Below are positions 1 through 9,771 of a stretch of 64,000 nt of DNA, in pieces. Positions within the stretch are counted from its first letter, which is position 1; every line of letters begins with the position of its first letter. This DNA is from Spiribacter curvatus (GTDB lineage: Bacteria > Pseudomonadota > Gammaproteobacteria > Nitrococcales > Nitrococcaceae), in contig NC_022664.1 in NCBI RefSeq assembly GCF_000485905.1, positions 1,488,001 to 1,552,000 of the forward strand, read 5' to 3'. Made by a program: the position numbers and the translations under genes. The notes beneath the pieces were generated by a model. The model had not been told where the DNA came from. It did not search any database and saw only the letters and a program-made list of their open reading frames with translations.

Positions 1-1002
1 TCCAATCTCTATGAGGTGCCGCACCAGTCCCGTCTCGGCGAGCGGCTCTGCGCGCTGTCGGGTCTCGAGCAGGTCTTCTTCGCCAACAGTGGTGCCGAGG
101 CGAACGAGGCGGCGATCAAGCTGGCACGGCTCTACGGCTATCATCGTGGCATTGAGGCACCAGAGATCATCGTCGCGGAGAACGCCTTCCACGGTCGCAC
201 GCTGGGCGCGCTCACCGCCACCGGCAACCAGCGCGCGCAGACGGGCTTCGGGCCATTGCCCGAGGGCTTCGTGCGGGTCCCCTACAGCGACGTCGATGCG
301 ATCCGCGCGGCGGCAACGGAGCGGACCGTTGCGGTATTTGTCGAGCCCATCCAGGGCGAAGGCGGTATCGTCGTACCCGATGATGACTATCTACCGGCCC
401 TGCGCCACCTCTGTGACCAGCACGGATGGCTGCTCATGCTCGATGAGGTGCAGTCGGGGGTCGGTCGAACCGGCCACTGGTTTGCCCATCAGCACGCCGA
501 CATCCGGCCGGATGTGGTGACACTGGCCAAGGCCCTTGCCAACGGCGTACCCATCGGCGCCTGCATGGCGGGCGGGCCGGCAGGCGGTGTCCTGGGCCCC
601 GGCAGTCACGGTACGACCTTTGGCGGTAATCCACTGTCCAGCCGCGCCGCACTGGCGGTCATCGATGCCATCGAGCGCGACGGGCTTCTGGCGCGTGCAG
701 CGACGGTCGGTGAGCGCATGCTCGGCCGCCTGCGTCAGGCCCTCAGCGGCGTCCGGGGGGTCCACGAAATCCGCGGACGGGGGTTGATGATCGGCATTGA
801 GCTCGACGGAGCCTGCGGCCAGTTGGTCGGGCAGGCCCTCGAGGCGGGCATTCTGATCAACGTAACGGCGGGACGGGTGATACGCCTTCTGCCACCACTC
901 ACCTTCACTGACGAACAGGCCGACCAATTGGTCGACACACTGACGCCATTGATCGAGAAGACCGCAGAAGCAATCGCCGATGAACCGGCCGAGCTTGCCT
1001 GA
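1..1002 (+). CDS. argD: acetylornithine aminotransferase, 5' end outside window
   Basis: PLP-dependent aminotransferase that converts N-acetylglutamate semialdehyde to N-acetylornithine in arginine biosynthesis. The frame is open from the first base (SNLYEVPHQ), so the start lies upstream and the GTG at 16 is not the start. Visible class-III aminotransferase signatures are [12 protein letters not shown], which contributes to cofactor phosphate binding, [12 protein letters not shown] with the Asp expected to contact the pyridine nitrogen, and TLAKALANG, whose Lys (codon near base 529) should carry the Schiff base. The stop is 19 bases before argF, so the two genes probably form one operon. Family members can also act on the succinyl-diaminopimelate intermediate, which cannot be excluded here. 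Confidence 0.95.
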   Translation, partial: SNLYEVPHQSRLGERLCALSGLEQVFFANSGAEANEAAIKLARLYGYHRGIEAPEIIVAENAFHGRTLGALTATGNQRAQTGFGPLPEGFVRVPYSDVDAIRAAATERTVAVFVEPIQGEGGIVVPDDDYLPALRHLCDQHGWLLMLDEVQSGVGRTGHWFAHQHADIRPDVVTLAKALANGVPIGACMAGGPAGGVLGPGSHGTTFGGNPLSSRAALAVIDAIERDGLLARAATVGERMLGRLRQALSGVRGVHEIRGRGLMIGIELDGACGQLVGQALEAGILINVTAGRVIRLLPPLTFTDEQADQLVDTLTPLIEKTAEAIADEPAELA

Positions 1003-1021
1003 GGTTGACAGGGGAAACCGG

Positions 1022-1924
1022 ATGTCATCGCGCCATTTTCTGACGCTCGCCGATATCAGTGCCGAGGCGCTCGAGACCCTGCTGCGGCGGGCCGCCGAAC
1101 TGCGGGAACTGCATCATGCCGGCCATCTCCATGAGCCCCTGCGCGGTCGGGTGCTGGGAATGATCTTCGAGAAATCCTCGACCCGGACGCGCGTGTCGTT
1201 CGAGGCCGGTATGGCGCAGCTCGGGGGCAGCGCGCTATTCCTTTCTCCAAGGGATACCCAACTCGGTCGCGGCGAACCGGTGGAAGACACCGCACGGGTG
1301 CTCTCGGGCATGGTTGACGCGGTCATGATCCGCACGTTCGACCACGAAACCGTGGAGCGCTTCGCGGACGCGTCCAGCGTCCCGGTTATCAACGGCCTGA
1401 CCGATGATCACCACCCCTGCCAGCTGCTCGCCGATCTGCAGACCTGGCAGGCGCACCGGGGCGAGCTTCAGGGACGGACCGTGGCGTGGATGGGTGATGG
1501 CAACAATATGTGCCGCTCGTGGATGCAGGCCGCGGAAATGATGGATTTCCGGCTCGCCATCGGGGCGCCGTCGGCCTACGCCCCGGAAGACCTCGCCGAT
1601 CACCCCAACAGCCGCCACGAGACCGATCCGCAGGCGGCGGTGGAAGGCGCCGATCTGGTGGTCACCGACGTCTGGGCGAGCATGGGGATGGAGGACGAGC
1701 AGGACACCCGCCTCGCTGACTTCGCCGCCTATCAGGTCAACGAAGCGCTGATGGCCGCGGCGGCCAAGGACGCTCTATTCATGCACTGCCTGCCGGCCCA
1801 CCGGGGCGAGGAAGTGACCGCCGGGGTGCTCGACGGTCATCAGAGTGTGGTCTGGGAAGAGGCGGAAAACCGCCTCCATGCCCAGAAGGCACTGCTCGAG
1901 TGGCTGATCAGCGGGACCGCCTAG
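1022..1924 (+). CDS. argF: ornithine carbamoyltransferase
   Basis: Transfers the carbamoyl group of carbamoyl phosphate to ornithine, giving citrulline; cytosolic step of arginine biosynthesis. The product is 300 residues, normal for anabolic ArgF. The carbamoyl-phosphate loop STRTR lies at about residues 52-57 and the ornithine-side HCLP motif at 255-258. I chose the ATG at 1022 because the protein then begins [13 protein letters not shown], as usual for the family, and an AGGGG ribosome-binding site sits just upstream. An ATG at 980 is also in frame but overlaps argD. The 3' end overlaps the convergent phoU stop by four bases inside a perfect hairpin. Confidence 0.95.
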   Translation: MSSRHFLTLADISAEALETLLRRAAELRELHHAGHLHEPLRGRVLGMIFEKSSTRTRVSFEAGMAQLGGSALFLSPRDTQLGRGEPVEDTARVLSGMVDAVMIRTFDHETVERFADASSVPVINGLTDDHHPCQLLADLQTWQAHRGELQGRTVAWMGDGNNMCRSWMQAAEMMDFRLAIGAPSAYAPEDLADHPNSRHETDPQAAVEGADLVVTDVWASMGMEDEQDTRLADFAAYQVNEALMAAAAKDALFMHCLPAHRGEEVTAGVLDGHQSVVWEEAENRLHAQKALLEWLISGTA

Positions 1925-1934
1925 CGGCGGTCCC
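1913..1934. terminator. hairpin shared by the convergent ends of argF and phoU
   Basis: A perfect 9-bp stem (GGGACCGCC paired with GGCGGTCCC) closes a 4-base loop that contains the argF stop. Both stop codons sit within it. There is no T-run on either strand, so it is not a textbook intrinsic terminator, but its position suggests it ends or protects both transcripts. Confidence 0.45.
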
Positions 1935-2643
1935 CGGTGGCCTCTTCAGCCATCTGTTCAAAGCTGATGTGGCGGACATCCTTGCCGCGCACGAAGTAGA
2001 TCACGTATTCGCAGATGTTCCGGGACCGGTCACCGATCCGCTCCAGTGACCGGGTCGCCCAGACGATGTCGAGCACCGGCGGCACCGACTTCGGGCTGTC
2101 CTCGAGGTGTTTGACCAGGTTGCGGATGATGGAATCGTACTGGGCGTCCGCCTTGATATCCTCCTGCGCGACCTGCACGGCCTGTTCTGAGTCCATGCGC
2201 GCGAAGGCGTCCAGCGCGCCACGCAGAATGCCCTTGATCTGCTCACCGAGCGCGGCGATCTCCGCCATCGGACTGCGGCGCCGATCCTCCTCGAGCAGAT
2301 GAAGGGCCATCCGCCCGACACGCTCGGCCTCATCGCCGATGCGCTCCAGATCAGTGATGGCCTTGATGACCGCCATGATCAGGCGCAGGTCACTGGCGGT
2401 GGGCTGGCGACGCGCGAGAATGTGGGTGCAGGCCTCGTCCAGCTCGACCTCCATCGCATTGATCTTATAATCGGACGTCACCACCTGCTCGCCCTTGGCC
2501 TGGTCGCCGTTCACAAGGGCATCCAGCGCCGATTCGAGCTGCTGCTCGACCAGTCCACCCATGGTCATCACTCGGGTGATGATGTGCTCGAGGTCTTCGT
2601 TGTACTGCTGCGAGATATGCTGCGAGAAGCTCTTCTTATCCAT
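1921..2643 (-). CDS. phoU: phosphate transport system regulator PhoU
   Basis: PhoU couples the Pst transporter to the PhoR kinase and keeps the Pho regulon off when phosphate is plentiful. The protein is 240 residues with the expected two repeats of a three-helix PhoU domain; the first repeat contains [20 protein letters not shown] and the second begins near [18 protein letters not shown]. Acidic metal-binding positions of the repeats are recognisable, such as [12 protein letters not shown] and [13 protein letters not shown]. It is the last gene of the phoB-phoR-pstSCAB-phoU series, 23 bases after pstB, and converges on argF. Confidence 0.95.
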   Translation of the reverse strand: MDKKSFSQHISQQYNEDLEHIITRVMTMGGLVEQQLESALDALVNGDQAKGEQVVTSDYKINAMEVELDEACTHILARRQPTASDLRLIMAVIKAITDLERIGDEAERVGRMALHLLEEDRRRSPMAEIAALGEQIKGILRGALDAFARMDSEQAVQVAQEDIKADAQYDSIIRNLVKHLEDSPKSVPPVLDIVWATRSLERIGDRSRNICEYVIYFVRGKDVRHISFEQMAEEATGDRR

Positions 2644-2666
2644 GACGATAGCCGCTCCCTGCCGGC

Positions 2667-3518
2667 TCAGCCGAACCGGCCGGTGATGTAGTCCTCGGTG
2701 CGCTGTTCCGCCGGATTGGTGAACAGCGTGTCGGTGTCGTTGACTTCGATAATCTGCCCCATGTGGAAGAACGCCGTGTAGCCTGCCACCCGAGCGGCCT
2801 GCTGCAGGTTATGGGTCACGATGACGATGGTGTAGTTGTCCTTGAGCTCATGGATCAGCTCCTCGACCGTGGCCGTGGCGAGGGGATCGAGGGCCGACGC
2901 GGGCTCGTCCATCAGGATGACTTCCGGGTTGACGGCGATGGCCCGCGCGATACACAGGCGCTGCTGCTGACCACCGGAGAGCTCGGTCCCGGGCGTATCC
3001 AGACGATCCGCCACCTCGTTCCAGAGCCCGGCACGTTTCAGCGCCGATTCCACCAGGTCATCCAATTCCGAGCGCGATGTACCCGTTCCGTGGAGCCGGG
3101 GTGCGTAGGCAATGTTCTCGTAGATACTTTTCGGAAACGGATTCGGCTTCTGGAACACCATCCCGACATACGTCCGCAGCTGGACGACGTCGACACTCGG
3201 GTCGTAGATATCCTCGTCCTCCAGTGCCACCCGGCCAGAGATATGAACCCTCGGGATCAGGTCGTTCATCCGGTTGAGGCAACGCAGAAACGTCGACTTG
3301 CCACACCCCGACGGCCCGATCAGCGCTGTCACCTGGCGTGAGTACATATCGAGGTTAATGTCGTGCAGCGCCTGAGTATCGCCGTACCAGAGGTTCAGAT
3401 CACGCGCACTCACTTTGACGTGAGGCGTCGCCGACTGCTCCCCGGGCGCCGTCCCGGTTGTCTGGGCCATAGAGGCCGTCTCCGATGTCGCTCGCTTATC
3501 CACTTCAGTTTCCATCAT
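2667..3518 (-). CDS. pstB: phosphate ABC transporter ATP-binding protein PstB
   Basis: ATPase subunit that drives PstCA-mediated phosphate uptake at the inner membrane. Walker [10 protein letters not shown] is at residues 68-76, the ABC signature SGGQQQR at 181-187 and Walker B with the catalytic Glu in [11 protein letters not shown] at about 201-211. The start used gives 283 residues with an N-terminal extension of about 30 residues over compact PstB proteins; a second Met at residue 17 is an alternative. It follows pstA by 14 bases and precedes phoU in the same operon. Confidence 0.95.
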   Translation of the reverse strand: MMETEVDKRATSETASMAQTTGTAPGEQSATPHVKVSARDLNLWYGDTQALHDINLDMYSRQVTALIGPSGCGKSTFLRCLNRMNDLIPRVHISGRVALEDEDIYDPSVDVVQLRTYVGMVFQKPNPFPKSIYENIAYAPRLHGTGTSRSELDDLVESALKRAGLWNEVADRLDTPGTELSGGQQQRLCIARAIAVNPEVILMDEPASALDPLATATVEELIHELKDNYTIVIVTHNLQQAARVAGYTAFFHMGQIIEVNDTDTLFTNPAEQRTEDYITGRFG

Positions 3519-3532
3519 TCCCCCGCCAGTCG

Positions 3533-4702
3533 CTACCAGCGACGTTCGAACTTGCGCCGCAGCAAGACCGCTGCCGCGTTGAGAGTCAGCAGTATTGCCA
3601 GGAGCACGATGATCCCGGCGCCGGTTTTCTCGACAAATGCCTGCCTCGGCTCGCTCGCCCAGGTGAAGATCTGCGCGGGCAGCACGGTCGCCGATTCAAA
3701 GATATTGCCGGGTATATCCGGTATGTAGGCCACCATGCCGACAATGATCAGCGGAGCGGTCTCGCCCATCGCCTGTGCCAGGCCGATGATCGTACCGGTG
3801 AGGATACCCGGCAGTGAGAGCGGCAGGACATGGTCGCGGACCACCTGCCAGCGTGAGCACCCCATCGCGAATGCCCCCAGGCGGATCGGATCGGGCACCG
3901 ATCTGAGTGCGGCACGGGTGCTGATAATGATGATCGGCAGGGTCATCAATCCAAGGGTCAGCCCACCCACCAGAGCCGATGAACGCGGCACACCGAAGGT
4001 ATTGATGAAAACGGCGAGGCCAAGGAGGCCAAAGATGATCGATGGCACCGCCGCAAGGTTGTTGATATTGACCTCTATCGCCCGCGTGAGCTTGTTATCC
4101 GGCGCGAACTCCTCAAGGTAGATCGCCGACATCACCCCCACCGGAAAAGCGAACAGGAGGGTCACGAACAGAACCAGGATCGATCCGACGGCCGCCGACA
4201 GGATCCCCGCAAGCTCCGGGAGCTTGGAATCACCCTGCGTAAAGAACGCCCAGTTGAACGAATTCCGGATCTGTCCCGACTCGACCATGGCGTCCACCTG
4301 CGCCGCCATCGCCTCGGGCAGATCCGCGTCGCCCTTGAGGTACTGATCGACCTCGCTATAGGCCGGCGCCCAGACCTCGCGCGTGATGCCGGCGAGCTCC
4401 GGGTTGTTGCGGATCTCGCGGGGAATGGACCGGACCGCGCCGCGGGAGACGATTTCCCGCATGTCCTCGGCGAGCGCGAAGCGACCGATTCGCTCGGCCC
4501 GCTCGTTGTAATCGAGGGTCACACGGACTTCGGTACGCCAGAAGGCGCTGTATCCCTGACCGATGATATCCGCGAAAAAGGCGACGATAATGGCGAACGC
4601 AATCAATAGCGCACCGATCGTGTAGCCCTTGAAGCGGGCCTCCTTGCGGTAACGGCCGCGGATGAGCGGATCATCGGCCGAGCCCGTCAGTCTTTGTTGC
4701 AT
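3533..4702 (-). CDS. pstA: phosphate ABC transporter permease PstA
   Basis: Inner-membrane permease that pairs with PstC to form the phosphate channel. The 389-residue protein is longer than the E. coli subunit: after the first hydrophobic segment (about residues 28-50) there is a hydrophilic, probably periplasmic region of about 110 residues before the permease core. The core carries the ATPase-coupling loop beginning [20 protein letters not shown] and the [12 protein letters not shown] segment typical of PstA. The longer N-terminal loop is known from a subgroup of proteobacterial PstA proteins. It lies between pstC (13 bases) and pstB (14 bases). Confidence 0.93.
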   Translation of the reverse strand: MQQRLTGSADDPLIRGRYRKEARFKGYTIGALLIAFAIIVAFFADIIGQGYSAFWRTEVRVTLDYNERAERIGRFALAEDMREIVSRGAVRSIPREIRNNPELAGITREVWAPAYSEVDQYLKGDADLPEAMAAQVDAMVESGQIRNSFNWAFFTQGDSKLPELAGILSAAVGSILVLFVTLLFAFPVGVMSAIYLEEFAPDNKLTRAIEVNINNLAAVPSIIFGLLGLAVFINTFGVPRSSALVGGLTLGLMTLPIIIISTRAALRSVPDPIRLGAFAMGCSRWQVVRDHVLPLSLPGILTGTIIGLAQAMGETAPLIIVGMVAYIPDIPGNIFESATVLPAQIFTWASEPRQAFVEKTGAGIIVLLAILLTLNAAAVLLRRKFERRW

Positions 4703-4715
4703 GGCAGGCGCCTCT

Positions 4716-5981
4716 TTAATCGTAGTTCTGCTTGAACCGACGGATCAGGTAGGTCGACAGCAGATTCAGCAGCAGCGTCACCGTGAACAGCACGAGACCG
4801 AGCGCGAACGCCGACAGCGTCATGAGGCTGTCGAACGCCTGATCGCCCGTCAGGGAGGCCACGATATTGACGGTCACCGTGGTCATGTCCTCCAGCGGAT
4901 TCCAGGTCAGGTTGGGCCGCATGCCGGCCGCCATCACGACGATCATCGTCTCGCCCAGCGCCCGTGAGACACCGAGCAGGAACGCGGAGATAACGCCCGG
5001 AAGCGCCGCCGGCAGGATGACCTGCTTGATGGTCTCGGAATGGGTCGTCCCCAGCGCGTAGGCCCCCTCACGAAGGCTCTGGGGAATGCTGTTGATCACG
5101 TCATCGGAGAGCGAGGAAATGAACGGAATGATCATGATCCCCATCACGATTCCGGGCGAGAGGATGTTGCTGTACGACGCATCCAGCCCGAAGAAAGCGG
5201 CGATGTCCACCACCAGCGGGCTGACGGTGATCGCCGCGAAGAAGCCGTAGACCACGGTCGGGATACCGGCGAGGATCTCCAGCAGCGGCTTTGCAATCCC
5301 GCGCTGGGTCGGCGTCGCGTACTCCGACATGAAAATCGCCGACAGCAGGCCGATGGGGAGCGCCGTCGCCATCGCGATGCCGGTCACCATGAAGGTACCG
5401 GCAAATAGCGGCACAGAGCCGAAGAACGATCCTGCCCCGCCGGCGTCTTCGCCCCGCCCGACGGATTCGAGAAACGTATCACCGGGCGACCAGACGGTAC
5501 CGGTGACGAATTCCCAGACGCTGACCTCGCGGAAGAACCGCATGGCCTCGAAGATGATCGAGAGGACAATCGCCAGGGTGGTGATGATGGAAATGAGCGC
5601 GGCGCCCAGCAGCAGCATGCGGATGACCGTGTCGAGCGCATTCCTTGCCCGCACCGCCGGCCCGATGGCGCGAAGCCCCCAGCCCAGACCGAACGCCGCC
5701 ACTGCCAGCGATGTAATGACCACCAGCTCCCGCGAGGGCGCGATGATGCCCAGGACACTCAGCAGCGCCGCCGCGACCGCCACCCCGAGGGCCGGCAGTC
5801 CCATCCAGACAACGGAGTACCAGCCATACTGTTGCGGTCGCGAATGCATCTTGATGCCTTCCGCGACGCTCGCCAGTGCCTTGCCACGACCCAGCCGAAA
5901 GGCCAGTGCGCCCATCACGCCGAGCGCGGCCAATAACACGAGGGTTGCACTACCGATACCCAACGCCTGCCCTCCAATCAC
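4716..5981 (-). CDS. pstC: phosphate ABC transporter permease PstC
   Basis: Partner permease of PstA in the high-affinity phosphate transporter. The 421-residue protein has an N-terminal membrane pair (about residues 5-30 and 55-105) before the binding-protein-dependent permease domain, again longer than E. coli PstC, matching the extended PstA. The coupling loop reads LREGAYALGTTHSETIKQV and is followed by GVSRALGETMIVVMAAG, both characteristic. It is separated from pstS by 93 bases that contain a long palindrome, so its expression may be lower than that of pstS. Confidence 0.93.
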   Translation of the reverse strand: MIGGQALGIGSATLVLLAALGVMGALAFRLGRGKALASVAEGIKMHSRPQQYGWYSVVWMGLPALGVAVAAALLSVLGIIAPSRELVVITSLAVAAFGLGWGLRAIGPAVRARNALDTVIRMLLLGAALISIITTLAIVLSIIFEAMRFFREVSVWEFVTGTVWSPGDTFLESVGRGEDAGGAGSFFGSVPLFAGTFMVTGIAMATALPIGLLSAIFMSEYATPTQRGIAKPLLEILAGIPTVVYGFFAAITVSPLVVDIAAFFGLDASYSNILSPGIVMGIMIIPFISSLSDDVINSIPQSLREGAYALGTTHSETIKQVILPAALPGVISAFLLGVSRALGETMIVVMAAGMRPNLTWNPLEDMTTVTVNIVASLTGDQAFDSLMTLSAFALGLVLFTVTLLLNLLSTYLIRRFKQNYD

Positions 5982-5997
5982 TCAATCGAAACAAGCA

Positions 5998-6027
5998 GGC
6001 CGCTGCTCCCCCGGGGGAGCAGCGGCC
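5998..6027 (-). terminator. perfect 30-bp palindrome between pstS and pstC
   Basis: Two 15-base arms (GGCCGCTGCTCCCCC and its exact complement) abut with no spacer, about 47 bases after the pstS stop. On RNA this would be a very stable GC-rich hairpin without a U-tract. Such structures between a binding-protein gene and its permease genes usually stabilise the upstream mRNA or limit read-through, so that more binding protein than permease is made. Confidence 0.6.
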
Positions 6028-6074
6028 ATCACTCCGCGGGTCAGCGCCCCGAGGGAGCCCTGCCCGGAAGCCGA

Positions 6075-7088
6075 TCACTCAAGATCGCTGCGCTCCATCG
6101 GCACGCTGTTGGCCACCCGATCACGCCACTCGGCGCTCTCCGCAGACGGCAGCGGAATCAGGCCCTCTGAGACCAGCAGACCATTCTCGCCGATCATGAT
6201 GTCGTCCATGAACAGGCTGGTGTACTCGTCGATGCCAGGCACCACGCCGACGTGCGCTTCCTTGACATAGAACCAGAGGCTACGGGCCACCGGGTACGCA
6301 TCCTGCGAGATATTCTCCACGGTCGGCTCGACACCGTCCACGGCAGCGGCCTGGAGCGTGTCGCTATTCTCCGCAAGGAAGCTATAGCCAAAAATACCGA
6401 CCGCTGTCTGGTTCTCGCGGATCCGCTGAACGATCAGGTTGTCGTTCTCACCGGAATCGACGTACGGACCATCTGCACGGATCGTGGAGTACGGCTCCGG
6501 ATAGCCCGCCTCGACGGACACCTCTTCGAGGGCAAGCTCCTCAAAGGCGTCGCGCGTACCAGAGGTGCTCGGCGGGCCGAGGACCTCGATCTCGCGGTCA
6601 GGCAGGCTCGAATCGATCTCGTTCCAGTTGGTGTACGGGTTGTCGACCAGCTCACCGTCCTGCGGCACCTCGGCGGCGACCGCCATCAGGATCTGCTCGC
6701 GGGTGAGATCAAGGGGCTCGTTGTCCGCGCTCTGGGCGATGACGATGCCGTCCGAGCCGATCTTGGCCTCAGTGATGTCGGTGACGCCGTTTTCCTGACA
6801 ACGGTCGAACTCGCTGACCTTCATCCGCCGCGAGGCGTTGGTGATGTCAGGTGTGGAAACGCCGACTCCATCGCAGAACAGGGCCAGGCCGCCGCCCGAA
6901 CCAGTGGACTCGATCACCGGGGTGGGGAAATTCGTGGTCGCGCCAAACTCTTCGACCACGTAGCTCGCGAACGGATAGACCGTGCTCGAGCCAACAATGC
7001 GCATCTGCTCACGCTCCTGCGCGTTCGCCAGCGAAGTGGCGCCGACAGCTGCGGCCAGTGCAAGGGCACTCGTTTTCCAGATCTGCAT
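6075..7088 (-). CDS. pstS: periplasmic phosphate-binding protein PstS
   Basis: Binds inorganic phosphate in the periplasm and delivers it to PstCAB. A Sec signal peptide is visible at residues 1-23 with a likely signal peptidase I site after SLANA. The mature part has the phosphate-loop motifs of the PstS/SphX group: GSSTVYPFA, ESTGSGGG and PPSTSGTRDAF. The 337-residue length is normal. The start ATG at 7088 has an AGGAG site about 8 bases upstream. A Pho box and a matching -10 sequence lie in front of it, so it can be transcribed from its own PhoB-dependent promoter as well as from phoB. Confidence 0.95.
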   Translation of the reverse strand: MQIWKTSALALAAAVGATSLANAQEREQMRIVGSSTVYPFASYVVEEFGATTNFPTPVIESTGSGGGLALFCDGVGVSTPDITNASRRMKVSEFDRCQENGVTDITEAKIGSDGIVIAQSADNEPLDLTREQILMAVAAEVPQDGELVDNPYTNWNEIDSSLPDREIEVLGPPSTSGTRDAFEELALEEVSVEAGYPEPYSTIRADGPYVDSGENDNLIVQRIRENQTAVGIFGYSFLAENSDTLQAAAVDGVEPTVENISQDAYPVARSLWFYVKEAHVGVVPGIDEYTSLFMDDIMIGENGLLVSEGLIPLPSAESAEWRDRVANSVPMERSDLE

Positions 7089-7129
7089 GAGGTTACTCCT
7101 CGTTGATGCTTGGGTTGGGAACTGAGTGC

Positions 7130-7163
7130 AGATTAGTCGCCCTTTGTGACAGGATCATGAAAC
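7130..7163 (-). promoter_or_regulatory. Pho box and -10 element of the pstS promoter
   Basis: On the minus strand the 18-mer at 7163-7146 reads GTTTCAT-GATC-CTGTCAC. Compared with the Pho-box consensus of two CTGTCAT-like heptamers four bases apart, the distal repeat matches 5/7 and the proximal 7/7. Ten bases further on, TAATCT (7135-7130) is a good -10, the spacing expected when PhoB replaces -35 recognition. The box overlaps the phoR stop codon. Confidence 0.75.
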
Positions 7164-8471
7164 CGTTGAGGCGGAGGCGTCGCCGACGCGCTGGTAATCA
7201 GGAAAAAGCGCGGTAAAGGTACTGCCGACGCCGACCTGGCTGGTGACCTCAAGCCGCCCCCCGTGGCGTGAGAGTACGTGTTTGACGATCGCCAGCCCGA
7301 GCCCGGTGCCACCATCGCGGCTCGCACGGCCATGATCGACGCGGTAGAAACGCTCGGTCAGCCGGGGGATGTGGTGGGGCGGGACCCCGCGTCCGGTATC
7401 AGCCACCGCCAGGCAGGCCGCCCCCTCAGCCGCAAACCAGCGCACATCAATGCGTCCGCCCGCCTCGGTATATTTCACGGCGTTGGAGAGCAGATTGGAG
7501 ATGGCACTGCGGATCTCGTCCCGGTCCCCGTCGATGCCCAGCGACTCATCCATGGTCAGCGCGATGCTGTGCCGCTCGTTGCTGAGGGCGCGCGCCTCGT
7601 CGACGGCTTCGGTGAGCAACGCCGGCATGTCGATCGTGCCACGTTCTCCCGCGGGCCGCTCGGTCTCGAGCCGTGAGAGCAGCAACAGATCATCAACCAG
7701 GCGGGTCATACGACCGATCTGCTGATCCATCAGTGCCAGCGGCCGCGCCAGCTCCTCCGCGTCCAGCGACTCCATCTCGCCGAGCTGCTCGGACATCCCC
7801 TGAAGAACCGTCAGCGGCGTGCGCAGCTCATGACTGACATTGCCCACAAAATCCCGGCGCATGGTCTCGAGCCGATGCAGCTCGGTAATGTCTCGTGCGA
7901 GCAGCATCTGTTGATGGTCACCGTAGGGGACGATGCGGATCTCGAGCGTGCGGCGCGGATCCTGGGGGGATGGAATCTTGACCGCGGCCGTCCAGTCGCG
8001 CTCGGCCAGATAGGCCGCGAATTCCGGGTGCCGGATGAGATTGGCGATGCGCTGGCCGCGGTCCTGCGGCCAACGGAGCCCGAGATAGCGGGATGCAAGC
8101 CGATTCCACCACTGCATATCACCGCCCGCGGACAGGACGATCGTCCCGTCCGGCATCGCATTCGCACCCTCACGAAATCGTCTCAGAAGCCGAACAAGAC
8201 GGGTTCGACGCGTGCGCTGCTGCAGCTGCTGGCGGTCGAGCCCGTCAAAGATATGCCCCCATACCCCATTGCCGCGCGGTGGCCGCCGCCGACGTGATGC
8301 CCGCAGCCAGCGCTCGAGCCGATAGGCCTGGCTGAGGTTGTAGACCAGAAGGCCGGAGCCGGCAGCAAGCACCAGCCAGGGGACGCCCGTGGCAACACCG
8401 AACAGTGTGATGAACGCACCGCCGGCCGCCGTCCGGAAGGCCGCCGCCGGCCAGGGGTTACTCATCAGCAT
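7155..8471 (-). CDS. phoR: phosphate-regulon sensor kinase PhoR
   Basis: Membrane histidine kinase that phosphorylates PhoB under phosphate limitation. Order of parts in 438 residues: hydrophobic hairpin at about 10-46, a basic linker (RRRRPP), a PAS-like domain at about 100-190, the H-box NVSHELRTPL with the phospho-accepting His near 214, then an ATPase domain with NLLSNAVKY (N-box), DTGRGVP (G1), ERFYRVD (F-box) and GTGLGLAIVKH (G2). Its start is 12 bases after the phoB stop. Two ATG codons, six bases apart, could serve as start. Confidence 0.95.
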   Translation of the reverse strand: MLMSNPWPAAAFRTAAGGAFITLFGVATGVPWLVLAAGSGLLVYNLSQAYRLERWLRASRRRRPPRGNGVWGHIFDGLDRQQLQQRTRRTRLVRLLRRFREGANAMPDGTIVLSAGGDMQWWNRLASRYLGLRWPQDRGQRIANLIRHPEFAAYLAERDWTAAVKIPSPQDPRRTLEIRIVPYGDHQQMLLARDITELHRLETMRRDFVGNVSHELRTPLTVLQGMSEQLGEMESLDAEELARPLALMDQQIGRMTRLVDDLLLLSRLETERPAGERGTIDMPALLTEAVDEARALSNERHSIALTMDESLGIDGDRDEIRSAISNLLSNAVKYTEAGGRIDVRWFAAEGAACLAVADTGRGVPPHHIPRLTERFYRVDHGRASRDGGTGLGLAIVKHVLSRHGGRLEVTSQVGVGSTFTALFPDYQRVGDASASTVS

Positions 8472-8483
8472 GTGACGATCCCG

Positions 8484-9167
8484 TCAGTCGACGGAAAAGC
8501 GATAGCCTGCTCCCCGCACGGTCTGCAGCAGATCGTGGTGCCCCGAGGGCTCGAGCGCCTTTCTAAGCCGGCGGACATGGACATCAACGGTGCGCTCCTC
8601 AACATAGACATTGGCCCCCCAGACATTATCGAGGAGCTGCGCGCGATTGAAGACACGATCCGGATGGGTCATGAAAAAATGCAGCAGCCGGAATTCGGTG
8701 GGCCCCATGTCGAGGGCTTGCCCCGTGCCTGTCACGCGATGACTGACTGGATCGAGTCTGAGTTCGCGCGCCTCGACCGGCGCCTCGTTCGCGGTTGGCT
8801 GGACGCGGCGCAGAACCGCTTTGACCCGCGCCACCAGCTCGCGGGGCGAGAACGGTTTGGGTACATAGTCGTCGGCGCCGGCATCCAGCCCGCGGATACG
8901 ATCGGCCTCCTCGCCCCGCGCCGTCAGCAGAATGATGGGGATGTCGCGCGTTACCCGATCACGCTTGAGCCGTCGCGCGAAATCGATACCGCTCTGCCCC
9001 GGCAGCATCCAGTCAAGCAGAACCAGATCGGGTTGGCTCAGCCGCATCGCCGCCTCACCATCCTCCGCTGACTCCGCGTGGCGCACCCGGTAGCCGGCCC
9101 GCTCCAGGGCCATTGCCACCATTTCGCGGATCGCTTCTTCATCCTCTACAAGCAGAATGCTGGCCAC
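8484..9167 (-). CDS. phoB: phosphate-regulon response regulator PhoB
   Basis: OmpR-family transcription factor that binds Pho boxes when phosphorylated. The receiver domain shows the acidic pocket VEDEE, the phospho-accepting Asp52 in LLDWMLPG and Lys104 in DDYVPKPF. The C-terminal winged helix spans about residues 130-227 and ends with TVRGAGYRF. The length of 227 is typical. The start is a GTG (9167), giving [11 protein letters not shown]. It heads the phoB-phoR-pstSCAB-phoU cluster, an arrangement in which sensor, transporter and off-switch are co-located. Confidence 0.96.
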   Translation of the reverse strand: MASILLVEDEEAIREMVAMALERAGYRVRHAESAEDGEAAMRLSQPDLVLLDWMLPGQSGIDFARRLKRDRVTRDIPIILLTARGEEADRIRGLDAGADDYVPKPFSPRELVARVKAVLRRVQPTANEAPVEARELRLDPVSHRVTGTGQALDMGPTEFRLLHFFMTHPDRVFNRAQLLDNVWGANVYVEERTVDVHVRRLRKALEPSGHHDLLQTVRGAGYRFSVD

Positions 9168-9199
9168 AGTGGCTTCCCCCCTAACATCAGATCAGCGGC

Positions 9200-9243
9200 A
9201 TTATAGAGTCACTCAGATTGCGACTCTGTGACAATCCGGTCAC
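9200..9243 (-). promoter_or_regulatory. putative phoB promoter region
   Basis: A perfect -10 hexamer TATAAT lies on the minus strand at 9205-9200, 33 bases before the phoB start. Further upstream an inverted repeat GTGAC-N6-GTCAC (9228-9243) includes a TTGTCAC half-site similar to a Pho heptamer, but its distance to the -10 (22 bases) does not fit a standard Pho box. No clear -35 is seen. Confidence 0.35.
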
Positions 9244-9291
9244 ACAACGCGGCGGCTGGCAGCGCCGCAGCGACATTGGTACATTGCCGGC

Positions 9292-9771
9292 ATGCGTTAT
9301 TACCTCTCCCTCTCAGTGGTCCTGGCGGTGCTGTGGCTCGGTCTGTCCGGTGTCTACAAGCCGCTGCTGTTCATCCTGGGAGCGGCCTCGATCGGGCTGG
9401 TCGTCTGGCTGACCGAACGCATGGAGGTTCTGGGGGCAGAGCATGATCCGGCGACCCTGTCCTGGCGATTGATCGTCTACTGGTTCTGGCTGGCCGGTCA
9501 GGTCATCATTTCGAATATCGCCGTGGCGCGCGCCGTCATTGATCCACGGCGTATCCACCCGACACTCATCGAGGTCCCTGTCCGCCAGCACTCGCGCGTG
9601 GGGCGGGTGACGTACGCAAACTCGATCACGCTGACACCCGGCACGGTCACCACCTGGCTGGAGAGTGGTGGCCACCGGGCCCAGATCCATGCACTACTGC
9701 CCGAAGCGGTGGAGGGACTGCGAAGCGAGGCGATGGGACGTCGCGTCGAGTGGCTCGAGGGGGAGCGATGA
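9292..9771 (+). CDS. mnhE: Na+/H+ antiporter subunit E (MrpE-like)
   Basis: Small membrane subunit of a multicomponent Mrp-type cation/proton antiporter. The 159-residue protein has two or three hydrophobic segments in its first 85 residues (YYLSLSVVLAVLWLGL and the LLFILGAASIGLVVW segment) and a soluble C-terminal part with TYANSITLTPGTVT, a well-conserved MrpE signature. It opens a run of ten tightly packed genes reaching 16690; its last codons overlap mnhF by four bases (ATGA). Mrp systems expel Na+ using the proton gradient and are common in halophiles and alkaliphiles. Confidence 0.92.
   Translation: MRYYLSLSVVLAVLWLGLSGVYKPLLFILGAASIGLVVWLTERMEVLGAEHDPATLSWRLIVYWFWLAGQVIISNIAVARAVIDPRRIHPTLIEVPVRQHSRVGRVTYANSITLTPGTVTTWLESGGHRAQIHALLPEAVEGLRSEAMGRRVEWLEGER

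Noticed and set aside
5329-6270. 313-codon plus-strand frame opposite pstC and pstS
   Set aside because: Antisense shadow of PstC, with low-complexity Ser/Ala/Pro composition.
9228-9243. Full Pho box in front of phoB
   Set aside because: Only one heptamer resembles the consensus and it is 22 bases from the -10, too far for the usual arrangement; reported only as a weak promoter region.
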